Assembly (NCBI GenBank): GCA_949752745.1
Contig: OX457028.1
Span: forward strand, 27,492,645-27,556,644
DNA from: Protula sp. h YS-2021
Lineage: Eukaryota; Annelida; Polychaeta; Sabellida; Serpulidae
DNA length: 64,000 bases
Reading direction: 5' to 3'
In this document: positions 1 to 11,800 of the stretch, piece after piece
Layout of the letters: every line of letters begins with the position of its first letter
Numbering within the stretch: the stretch's first letter is position 1
Notes under the pieces: model-generated
Told to the model about the DNA's origin: nothing
What the model saw: the letters and a program-made list of their open reading frames with translations, nothing else
Databases searched by the model: none
Program-made: the position numbers and the translations under genes

Positions 1-262
1 TGCTGTGATATCACACGAAATCTTACGATGAGTGGATCGTTTTCACTATCTTGATAAAGTAGTGGGACATATTATACTTGTTCTTTCAAACCAGTGAAGA
101 GTTCGTCTCGGTGCATCGCTGTTGTAGATTGCCGGTTGTTTGCATCGAGTCATGTGAAGTCATTTGACCGAAACCACGTGACATTTCTATAGACTTAAAG
201 TAGTTCACTTACTTTTGAAGTCATATGCGAGATCCTGATGTGAGGATTCGGCCGTAAAAAAA
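1..262 (+). promoter_or_regulatory. 5' flank / 5' UTR of fucosidase copy A
   Basis: This is non-coding sequence directly upstream of the first fucosidase ATG. I see no TATA box at a convincing distance and no long ORF. The stretch just before the ATG is A-rich. The promoter and transcription start cannot be placed from sequence alone. Confidence 0.3.
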
Positions 263-3074
263 ATGGAATTGCACGTATTTGGTGTGGTTGTTAGTTTGGT
301 ATTGGCGGGGATAACTGCCGCGGAATACGAACCCACGTGGGATTCTCTGGATAAACGTCCGATTCCATCGTGGTATGACGAGTCCAAGCTAGGAATTTTT
401 ATCCATTGGGGTGTATTTTCAGTACCCGCTTTTGGGTCCGAATGGTTTTGGGAAAATTGGCAAGGAACGAAAGGTAGCGATTATGTGGCTTTCATGGAGA
501 AGAACTATCGGCCTGGCTTCGCCTATGCCGATTTTGCATCGCAGTTCCAGGCAGAGATGTTTGATCCGAATGCATGGGCGGATGTATTCAAGGCTTCCGG
601 AGCGAGGTTAGCTTTTTTCCGTGTGCTTTTTCGTTACCAATGCCCTTCGTTGATGTTAATTCTGCTTCATGTAAAGCAAGTGAAAGAAGGTCTGTTTGAT
701 CAATAGGAAATTCATACAGGCACCACTTTGTGGAATGTCCACGCTTTCAAACTGAAGTTCCTTGATAACAGTGGTCTGAATGTTTCTTTTCCTTTAGTGT
801 TATTTTTTATCACAGAGCGCTAGCTTCTGTCTTAATTTTTCCGGCCTTTTGGAATTTCGTGAGGTAAACCGCTGCTTGATTGGTCGACTTGCGTTTGGTC
901 TGCCGACATTAGTTTTCTTCTGGATTTATTTCTGCAAGTTCTTTCTCTAATGTTAGACAACAGGAAGGGGCGTACACGTAACTGTCATGTTTTGGTGGGT
1001 GTGTGGAGATAACCAAGCCTGTGTGTGTGCTTAACCTTTCACTGTTCGCCATTTTTAAACTCGTCACGTGATCAGATAGATACCGATGCTCCAGTTTGCA
1101 CAGCAAAAATTAGGTGAAGTATTCTTAAGAAAACCTAATTGCTTTTCGTCGTTTATGGGGTGATCTCGACTCAGAATTGCATTGAATATTAACACTAATA
1201 CGGACAGCACAGCCATCATTCTACTCTCTTCATATATAATCCAGAGTAGAAATTTGTTCGAGCTGAATCCTGAATGAAATCTTAAAAGAAAAAAAGTGAG
1301 GGTCACCTGTTTCAGATATGTCGTACTCACGAGCAAGCATCACGAGGGCTTTACCAATTGGCCGTCAAAGGTCTCCTTCAACTGGAATGCCATGGATGTC
1401 GGCCCAAAGCGTGACTTAGTCGGTAAGTGGTCATTGTGTGTCGTTCTGGAAGAAGATGGTTGGTCTGTAAAAGGCCTGCCTCACATGTTCGGTAGATGGC
1501 GCTTTGGCGGCGTACACAGTGCATGACTGGTCATACCTTTTATATATATAGCTTCATTCGAAATAATTTTCTCGACTCAGTTGATATTTTTAGTGACATT
1601 TCAAAATTCATGCATGTCTTTTCACTGGTTTGGAGTGGAACGGATTAACCAGCATCTGTTTCTGCAGTGTTATCAATAGTATTTTGAATAAATTAAGATT
1701 CGGAGAGAGCATGAACGGTTCTGATGTTCCATTTCATAGTTTATAAAGTATTAAACATCGATATCTGTCATGTCAAACTGATTTAAATTTATTGATATTG
1801 CCTTCACCAATTTATTTCGCTCTAAGACATTGAAATGAAAACAATGTCACCGATTTGTCTGTTCCAACAAATGTCATTAACCCTGACTAATGCTGAAGAA
1901 GATCACTGTTACACGGAAAATGTCGAAACTGTAGTTCATTGCATTTATGCAGGTGACTTGGCTCAGGCTCTCCGAGCGAAAACCGATATCAAATTTGGTC
2001 TGTACCACTCCTTGTTCGAATGGTTCAACCCGATATATCTGGAGGACAAAGCAAATGGATTCAAGACACAGAAATTTGTCGAAGTAAGCAAAAATGGATT
2101 TCGCATTTTTTCTCTTTAGCATCATTAAGTTTCTACGAAGGATACTTCAGGAATTGTCTTGGTGGGTGGGTGGGGGGGGGGGGGGAGGAAAGACATTGTC
2201 TTGGGGGGAAGGAAGGACATTGTCTTGGAGGGAAGAAAGGACCTCGGTTCCTGCGGTATCCCTGGCATTGATTGATGTATCAAAATGGTTGGCAGAAATG
2301 AAGTGGTCAGCACACTCCAACTTAAACAGGACACATTCAATAAATAAAACGCACTCAATCAATATAAGAAATAGGAGAGGGAGAAAAGCCGATTTCACTA
2401 GAGTGATATAGTAATCAGTGGCTTACACAACCAGACGAACTCGCCTGGTCGCGAATCTATGACGTCACAACCGCCATGTCGCTGTTTGTAAAAGTCATTT
2501 TAAATGCAATATAAATTTTGTGAGGGGTGGCAGGGGTATGGGAGTCAGTTTTCTTTTCGTTCCAGTAATAAAAGCATGCATAGTTTGTCATGTCAGCTGG
2601 TCATTTCACTTCGGTGGATTTTGTGCAGTGTTATTTTAAATGTATTTAAACATTCTATGATTAGTTCGTCAGTTTTAGCTATATATTCCAGTACAAAACG
2701 ATGCCGGAGTTGTACGAGATCGTGAATGCGTACAAGCCCGAGGTCATCTGGTCGGACGGCGATTGGGAAGCCCCTGACACGTACTGGAACAGCACCGAGT
2801 TCATTGCCTGGCTTTACAATGAAAGGTATGTAGTTTAATACAAAAAATGCATCAGCGGTATGAAATTCACTTTACCCACTGAAAATTTCCTTTGTTTCAG
2901 CGATAACCAGTTGTTGGTGTTAAGTATATATGCCGGTGATGGCTCTCCATGAAGCCGCTCTGGCAGATCGTATATTACTTTGTCTAAAAGAACTTATTAA
3001 ATAACGTCCTTATATCTTTATAGCCTATCTGATGTCGTTATAAAGCGGTTCTACGGTTTTCGAAAAATTCTAAA

Positions 3075-3139
<65 letters not shown>

Positions 3140-3874
3140 GTGGGAGTCATATTTTTGCGGTCCGATATGTCGTTTTCATATTTGTGCAGCCCAGTGAAAG
3201 ATACAGTGGTGACGAACGACCGGTGGGGCATCGGCGTGTCCTGTCACCATGGCGACTTCTACACGTGTAGTGACAGGTACAACCCGGGTACGTGCAATCG
3301 GTTTTCACACGTGCTGTTGACTGGAGGGATGCATTGACATGACCGGAAACCATGTATACGTGGGGTTGTCTAGACGTATGTTTGTATTTTTTTACCGTTC
3401 CGCTTTTGTGCCAGTTTCGCTCAAAAAAACCTATACAGTTAAACTGGGTAATAACACGGCCAGTTTTCCAAAGCGCGTCTATCCGTTTTGTGATTATCCA
3501 GTGTATTTAAACGTGAATTTTTAGAATTTTCTAACCGCTATGCGATTCACCTGTTTATGCGAATAAACACTATACGAGTAACTGAAGTTATTCTGTGTAT
3601 TATTGCCATTTTCCTGCCAGGTCATTTGGTTAACCACAAATGGGAGAATGCTATGACCATTGACTCCGGTTCCTGGGGTTACCGGCGCAATGTCATGCTG
3701 TCAGATTACCTCACCAGCAAACAGCTGATTTCAGAACTAGCCGAAACAGTCAGGTGTGGTAAATATTTTATTCTTGGGCTAATGAAAGCGCTGTTTTTGT
3801 ACATGTTCCTGTGAAAAAGTACATGTTGGAAATCTCCAACTTAAATTAGAACCTGTTTTCACTTGAAATCGTAT

Positions 3875-3949
<75 letters not shown>

Positions 3950-4465
3950 AAACATGGCTTATATTTGAGTGAGACGTTTGAAATTACGATAATTTGTTTG
4001 TGCAGCTGCGGCGGTAACCTGTTGATGAACATTGGACCGACTGCTGACGGGCGGATTATCCCGCTGTTTGAGGAACGCCTGCGTGACGTAGGGTCCTGGC
4101 TCTCGGTTAACGGCGAGGCTATTTACTCAAGTAAGCCGTGGACGCACCAGAATGACACGATGACCGCTAACGTGTGGTATACCATGAAGACCCCTACAGA
4201 CGAGACGTTGAGGTTCGCGCCTGGGGCGTCTACAGCCGGGACAGCGGTATATGCCATCGTTCTACAGTGGCCCGACGGCGGGAGTCTTAAGCTGGGCGCT
4301 CCCATGACAACGCCACAAACTACCGTGTCTATGCTCGGTGTGGAGGGGGCATTGAAGTGGACCAAAGGAGCTTCCGGTGGCCTCACTGTTCAGATGCCTG
4401 TGCTTGCCCCTAATAAGATACCCAGTCAGTGGGTTTGGACCCTTGTACTCAAAAACTTGGCCTGA
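263..4465 (+). CDS. alpha-L-fucosidase (GH29), copy A, 7 exons
   Basis: A secreted or lysosomal glycosidase that removes terminal alpha-L-fucose from glycoconjugates. Exons read by eye: 263-606, 1316-1422, 1953-2083, 2692-2825, 3190-3287, 3621-3753, 4006-4465. All introns start GT and end AG, and the joined length is 1407 nt (468 aa), close to human FUCA1 (466 aa). The N-terminus ([20 protein letters not shown]) is a signal peptide. Conserved GH29 landmarks are present: [25 protein letters not shown] (the Asp of WSDG matches the human nucleophile Asp225), NDRWG, and HKWEN (the Glu matches human acid/base Glu289). The C-terminal beta-domain lies in exon 7. No defect is seen, so I expect an active enzyme. 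The closest relative is copy B just downstream, with identical exon phases and nearly identical internal exon lengths. Family call is near certain; exon edges are inferred by eye. Confidence 0.95.
3078..3137. repeat. (TA)n microsatellite in intron 4 of copy A
   Basis: An uninterrupted TA dinucleotide run in the intron between exons 4 and 5. Confidence 0.95.
3876..3946. repeat. (TA)n microsatellite in intron 6 of copy A
   Basis: An uninterrupted TA run about 60 bp before the exon 7 acceptor. The frame through it reads Tyr-Ile repeats and is not coding. Confidence 0.95.
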
Positions 4466-4687
4466 TTTCAATAGCTGGTCACACGCATGAGCTTGCGCTG
4501 TATTGGGCTGTTTTTCGTTAAGTTAATCGCCACCATCAATCTGTATGAAATGCTGCTTGCTTCTGACGCGTATATGGTGGTCATGTTAAAAAAAAGCGGC
4601 TGGTTTCTTTGTACCCGAACTGATAATCATGACACAGGAAATGTTAATGGGAAATTTTATGTAGGGGTTGATTTTGCGTAAGTAATG

Positions 4688-4925
4688 AAATGGTGATATA
4701 ACAATAATGGTAATGACGGTATAACAATAATGATAATGGTAGCATAGAATAATGATAATGACGGTATAACAATAATGATAATGGTAGCATAGAATAATGG
4801 CAATGACGGTATAACAATAATGATAATGGTAGCATAGAATAATGATAATGACGGTATAACAATAATGATAATGGTAGCATAGAATAATGATAATGACGGT
4901 ATAACAATAATGATAATGATAGTAT
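4688..4925. repeat. 45 bp minisatellite in the 3' UTR of copy A
   Basis: About five tandem units of roughly 45 bp, each made of smaller AATAATGATAATG blocks, between the stop codon of fucosidase copy A and its poly(A) signal. The long minus-strand ORFs here only reflect the periodicity. Confidence 0.85.
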
Positions 4926-5044
4926 AGCAAAAATGATGATAAATAACAAGTTGTAATAAAGAAGAAAACAACGCAGGTCACCAAGCTGCGTGTGTTATGT
5001 TAACTCGGTCTGTAATGTATGGAATTGCTGTGATACCATGTAAA

Positions 5045-5050
5045 AATAAA
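5045..5050 (+). terminator. poly(A) signal AATAAA, fucosidase copy A
   Basis: Canonical AATAAA 580 bp after the stop, followed by a T-rich and G/T-rich stretch. This is the best candidate for the 3' end of copy A. Confidence 0.6.
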
Positions 5051-5339
5051 GTTATTTTTTGACAATTTTTGTTTGATTTAATACAGTTGGCATACACATT
5101 CAATCAGCCGCACGGTTTTGAATTCACCCCGGCGGCCTGTTTTCTGTTGTAGTCGTAATCGTAGGTCATTCGGCTGTCACATATTTTTTATCAATCATAT
5201 GATTCAGTGGGTGTTTTCAAAATGTAAACACAGACATATGATGTACAGATTGATAAGACTGCTAATCAGTTTTCTGTGCTTTCATTGCCTTCCAGGTTAT
5301 AGTCTCGTGTGCGAGCGAATAAATTGCGTAAAAATTAAA

Positions 5340-5804
5340 ATGGCATTCCTTTTGACCATATGGATATATTTAAATATGGCATTTCTAGCCGTAAAATGTT
5401 TCAAATATCAACCAAACTGGGAATCTCTGGATAAACGACCGATCCCATCGTGGTATGACCAATCAAAATTTGGTATATTCATCTGCCTGGGCGTTTATTC
5501 CGTCCCGGCTTATGAAAGTGAATGGTTCTGGTTCAACTGGGAGGGGAGAAAATCACCAAGTATTGGAGAATTTATGGATAAAAATTACAGACCTAATTTT
5601 ACCTATGCGGATTTTGCGCCGGAACTTACTGCCTCCATGTTCGATTCCAACCAATGGGCAGATATCCTCGGGTCCTCAGGAGCCGGGTAAGTTTGGTGAG
5701 ATGCAAGGTATTTGACGATTGTAAGCTACAGCAAGTAATGTATGAAGAGCGGCATCTTGGGAGGGGTGGGGCGGGGAAGGGCGAAGGCAGGTGAAGTCGC
5801 GGTT

Positions 5805-5891
<87 letters not shown>

Positions 5892-8800
5892 GTATATATA
5901 TGTTATATAAAATAAATGAATTAATGACACTAAATAAATGAATAAAAAAAGGCAGTTTAGAAAATATTCTTTAAAGTGTTTCCTTCTCAGTTTTAAGTAA
6001 CTACGGAATAGCCTACCAAAAATATCTGGTTTCTTATTTGTTTCAGAATTCTTATTTTAAATAATACGGTGTTCTTCTATGTGCTATTGATAGCCATAGA
6101 TAACAAATGCCAGTATTGAATCGAGCCGATACATAGTGTGCACATTTGACTAGATACATAGTGCTCGTTTGACCAGATACGTACCGTTTACATTTGACCA
6201 AATACAGTGTTTACATTTGACCAAATGCATGTTGTTTGCATTTGAGCAGATACATAGTGTTTACATTTGAGAAGATACATAGTGTTTACATTTTAGCAGA
6301 TACGTTGTGCATACATTCGAACAGATACATTGTGTTTACATTTAAGCAGATACATTGTGTTTACATATGAGCAGATACATAGTGTTTACAACGAAGCACC
6401 ATAGCGGCTATACTCTTTGGCCGTCAAAGTATTCATTCAACTGGAATTCAATGGATGTTGGACCGAAAAGGGATATTGTAGGTGGGTAACTTGGTAACAT
6501 TGAGATAGATACTGCTTAGAGAGTTGGGGTTAGTAATAAGCTAGTCGAGGATGAGATGAAACAACCCGAAGTTGCATAATTTGAAATATTTCCATTTTTT
6601 ATTAGTACATTATCAACTGAAGTGTAGGATTTGGTTGACTTCTTAAACCTGCACTTGAAAGCGAAAAGAACGCTTAGTATTGTTATTGTTATAGTGTTTT
6701 GTACTTAACACTTGGTAAGACTTGCAAAGAGTATATTGAAGTTGTACGGGGCCAATGTTTCGGACGTTTTTTTACCCTCTGTACTGGTCCATCATTTTGT
6801 CTTTACCACTCTGACCATATTGATCCTAGGACTCGGCAGATTTCGCACATGTGTAGTACTTGATCTATAGTTGTGCACCTCGCTTTTTATTTTCACCTTT
6901 TTTATTTTTTTACGATCAAAAGCCCACCCCCCCCCCCCAATAAAACAGTATTTTTTTGTCGAGAAATGCAAAGATTGCAGCAAGATTTGCACAAGCCATC
7001 TGGCCTGCCAACAGCCACACTGTGCACTACATCAATGATGTGTGCCTTATTTGCATCAACCAAATACGCTGAGCATGGTGAAATGTTTATGTTGGTTTTA
7101 TAAGAACGACATGTGGAAAGAAAACTTATCTGGGCATTTCAAACACGCTGAGTGTTCATATCAATTATTGTCAGCTTCAGCTACGCACTATTCTTGGTGA
7201 GGGACGAGAGGGAAGGGAGAATGTCATTTCACAGAGTAACTAGCAAAGCTATGTTTTTTAAGAAAGGTTTCGAACTCGCAAGAAAGTTTCTCAAAAAGAA
7301 TTGGGAATCTGAAGAAAAAAACATGATTTTGTGTGTAAATATAATGCAAACCAAAATCAGGCTGAAAAGTTTTTAAAATTCTATTCGAAACGAGAAAGTT
7401 ATTTTTTAAATATTATTTTTTTGGCCAAGTGTTTAATATTTCGCCTTCGAGAAACAGGTTCTCTTATTTTGGTTGATATAATTGGCGTAATATGTTGGTT
7501 CTTATTTGGTTTTAAAAACCAAATACCATATTTTAACAGTACTTAACAACAAATAAATATGAAGCGAAAAAAAGTTTTGCAATTTCTGTGTATTTCAGGG
7601 GAATTGGCTACGGCATTGCGATCTAAAACTGAGATGAAGCTTGGTCTGTATCACTCACTGTTTGAGTGGTTCCATCCCTTGTATTTACAGGATAAGGCGA
7701 ATCATTTCAAAACGCGAAAGTTTGTTGAAGTAAGTCATAAACAGTGCAGAATACCTTCATAGTAAATATTAAGCTCTCAAATGGATAATCTGGTGATTGA
7801 TTTCAGTAATATGGAAGTTATCTTACGTTATTGCAAATTCTTTTCGATAAAACAACATTTTCATATAAAATTGTAAGACTGAATTAAAGCACTATGTACT
7901 ATAAGATATGATTATTGAGAAGGAAATTTTATTTATGTCTTTTATAAGTATACTTACTGAAGCTGTTGGCTTAAATATCATACATTTTGTCTTGCGCGAT
8001 TTTAGCCATATTGGTTCTTCTACTGTTTGGAGAGTAAGGTCCTGAAGAATCAAAAATAGTGAAACTAAATTAAATATATATTTAAGAAGACATGAAACAA
8101 GTATTGGACATTCCTAACAGAATACTTCCAGCAGGCTTAAAATACATACTCGCTGCATGTGCTTTTTACCTACATCTTCCTCCCCCACTTTTTAAAGCAA
8201 AAGACTATGCCTGAACTATATGAGTTGGTGAATAATTATAAGCCGGATATAGTTTGGTCAGACGGCGACTGGGAAGCTCCAGACACGTACTGGAATAGCA
8301 CCGGCTTCATTGCCTGGCTTTACAACGAAAGGTATGCGCTCTATTTAGGCACGCTTACGTCAGTCGTAATGTACTTTGAGTGAGATCTCTGAAGATCGAG
8401 AAAGATGTTTAAAGACACATGGGCTTTAAACATTAATAGATGTGATGTTGTTGCAATGTACGCGAAAGGCTGGCCCTCCAGGTTTGATGTCAGGGTACAA
8501 ATAGCAACCCCAGATAATATTCCAAAAGTTAGGACGCCGACAAAAGATAGGACAAAATCGAGACACCTTTTGAATAAATGAATATTTACCTATTACCCAG
8601 ATGGAGTTTTAAAATACATCTCGCAAAAATTTCACAATCCTGCTTATAAAATTGGTTAAATCTATTACCATAACTTTGGAAACATGGTGTTCTAATTGTG
8701 CACCCGTGCTGTATAATTTTAGTCCTGTTCATGAAACTGTGGTCACCAATGATAGATGGGGTCAAGGTGTCACGTGTCACCACGGAGATTTCTACACGTG

Positions 8801-11800
8801 CAGCGACAGGTATAATCCAGGTAATATACCTTACACGTGCCAAATCGCTCACACAGCTGCTGTTTTCGTCATCTACTTTCTTTAAGTTGTAGGTTGCGAC
8901 ACGTGCCGACCGGTGTTTAAATAGAAGGCAGGCAGAATAGTTACTATGTTTCCACCGTAAAAGGGAAAACATTCGTTTTTTTTTTAACTTTCTCTCTGCG
9001 TCTCTATGAGTGTGTAGGGTGTGCGTCTGTTGCAGACACTTGATTTTCTTGACACGATAACTCGAGAAAACGCGAGGAATATGCCTTGGTTGGGCCCGAC
9101 GGTTCATATTGTATTTTGTGTATATGTTGGGCACAATTTTTAAATCTGCACAGTTTATAAATTGTACTGCACAGTTTTTAAATTTATAAACGGGCCAACC
9201 ATTTAAAAATGGTCGGCCCTTTTTTTAAATCCAAATTGCGGACAATTTTTAAATTGTCCTGCACAATTTTTAAATATTTTCAATTTTTTTAGCTTTTTTT
9301 CTTTGTTTTTTTTTTTGTTTTATATTTTGTCAACATTTTACTGCTATTATGTCTTTTATCTCGGTTCACAAGTATATTCATCTTTTGTTGCAATTGCATT
9401 TCACAAAAACTGTTCCCGCATTTGATGGATTAGAGTAGTTTATAATTGCAATTTTTGTTCCGTGATTTTGTTTTTGTGCTGTGGTTCAGAAGTTTGATTA
9501 TCTATTATTCTAATTCTATGTATTCTTCTATTGTTCTGTGCAGTAATTGCTTTTCAAAGACTTTCTCTGGGTTTTGATTGATTGGCCTGATTTGTAATTG
9601 CAAGTTTTATGTTGTAACTGTTAATTATGCAATTGCAATTAGAAATGGCATTGATCTACATCATAAAAAGATATCCCGGTATTTGATAGATTAATTTTAT
9701 TGGTCTTGAGACAACTCAGCCCTCTGCCAAGTCCGCACCTGCCAAGTCGGCACCTAGTGAAAGACAACTCGGCACCTGCGTGAAAGACAACTCGGCACCC
9801 AGTTGCCAACTCGGCACCTATTAATTTAACTGTACTTTTCCCCGTTTTAAACATCTGCATCAATGAGACATAATTTTCCCAGTGTATTAAATACGGAGAA
9901 AAGAACTCAAAGGGAACTAAAACAATTTGAAAACATCAGTGATTTTTTTTTCATTTTTTTTCACATCTTAACTGAAAAAAAATGAATGTATTTATACTGA
10001 TTTGAAGGCATCATGAAAAAAATGAGACAACCAATGAATTACTAAGCGCTGAATGACTGCAGACTGTCAGCGAATCAAATAGATTTAAGGTCAGTTACTC
10101 CAGAAAAAGTACTCAGTATGAATTGCAATTATTCGATCACCTATCATATCAACCAGTTATATTTAACTTTGGTGAACATATCCACAATAATGGAATTAAC
10201 GATTGCAGTTGCGACGGAATAAGCCCACTTGGAAATTCTTCCATGCTGATTGCAATTACTGTTTCAATGACAATGAATAAGGTCAGATATCTGTAAAAAA
10301 TTCACGGAAATGAATGCCTTTGATAGTAATTCCATTTTAAACAATAATGCCCAATTACACTTACTCGAACAAGTGATCGTAATAACGTACCCTTGTGATA
10401 ATAAAGAACGATAAACATTTGAAGAAATATCATAAGACTTGATACTTTTGGTTATTATTTGTTTGATGTCGAGAACTTATGTCAACCTAAAACATGACTT
10501 TCTCCCACATTAGAGCATGGAGAAATAATAAAAATCATGTAAAATTAGTTTAAAAAACTTGTAAACTGGGTGCCGAGATGGCTAGTTAGGTGCCAAGTTG
10601 TCTTTCGCTAGGTGCCGACTTGTCTCGAAAACTGGGTGCTTAATTGTCCAAATAGTGCCGAGATGGCAGGGTGAAACTTGTGAACCACAGCACAAAAACA
10701 AAGTCAGGGAACAAAAATTGCAATTATAATGTACTCTAATCCATCAAATGCGGGAGCAGTTTTTGTGAAATGCAATTGCAACAATAGATGAATATACTTT
10801 TGAACCGAGATAAAAGACACAAAAGCAGTAAAATGTTGACAAAATATAAAACAAAAAAAAAACCCAAAGAAAAAAAGCTAAAAAATTGAAAATATTTAAA
10901 AAATGTGCAGGACAATTTAAAAATTGTCCGCAATTTGGATTTAAAAACGGGCCGACCATTTAAAAATGGGTTGTCCATTTATAAATGGGCAACCCATTTT
11001 TAAATGGTTGGCCCGTTTATAAATTTAAAAACTGGGCAGCACAATTTATAAATTGTGCGGATTTAAAAATTGTGCCCAACATATATAACCCAACGGATGA
11101 TATCATGTGACGTCATTATGTGTTGTTAATAGGATGACTCGAGAACGACAAGTCGGATCGGGTCCAAAGTTGTCGGGATTATGCCTTGGATGGCTCCACC
11201 GGTTATTAGTTTTTACGTATCAGCCGCCGACCATCGGTTAAAACTTGGTGGGATTGTTGCTTAGTGGGTCCGAAAGATTCTGTCAAATTTCATGCTAAAA
11301 AGAAAGAAATTTTTCACTTGTTCGCGTACACTTTTAGTAATGAAGACTGGCCGCCCAAGTTGTTTTTTTTTTTAATTTTAACGGTGAATTATAATTATGT
11401 GACTATTTTATTCCAGTAAAAAGAAAAATTGAAAATGGTTATTGGTGAATTTTGAGTTTAGTCAGGGAGACATTTGTTTTTGTGTACAAAAACAGGAAAT
11501 TAAATAGGTGTCGATTGAAAGTCTGTGATATAAGCCTGTACTGCTATGTTTTGTGTGCAGTGGCCGCTCTAGTTCGTGTTTAGAACATCCACACTTACAT
11601 TAAGCCTTGCCTTTATGTTTATATATTTATAGGTAGACTTGTAACCCACAAATGGGAAAACGCTATGACAATTGATAAGAAATCCTGGGGTTACAGGAGA
11701 GATATGCAAATGAAGGACGTGCTTTCGACTCACGATCTTATCACACAGCTTGTATCAACTGTCAGGTTGGCATCGGAATCTTTCAGCTCGAAATTAAGAT

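Noticed and set aside
3863..3960. Plus-strand ORF extension upstream of fucosidase exon 7 reading Tyr-Ile repeats
   Set aside because: It is translation of a (TA)n microsatellite in intron 6; the exon 7 acceptor is at 4006.
4586..4984. Three overlapping minus-strand ORFs of 101-132 aa rich in Ile, Tyr, Cys and Leu
   Set aside because: They are by-products of a 45 bp minisatellite in the 3' UTR of copy A.
5118..5339. Upstream in-frame extension of fucosidase copy B
   Set aside because: The extension has no homology to GH29 proteins and would bury the signal peptide; the ATG at 5340 gives a normal secretory start.
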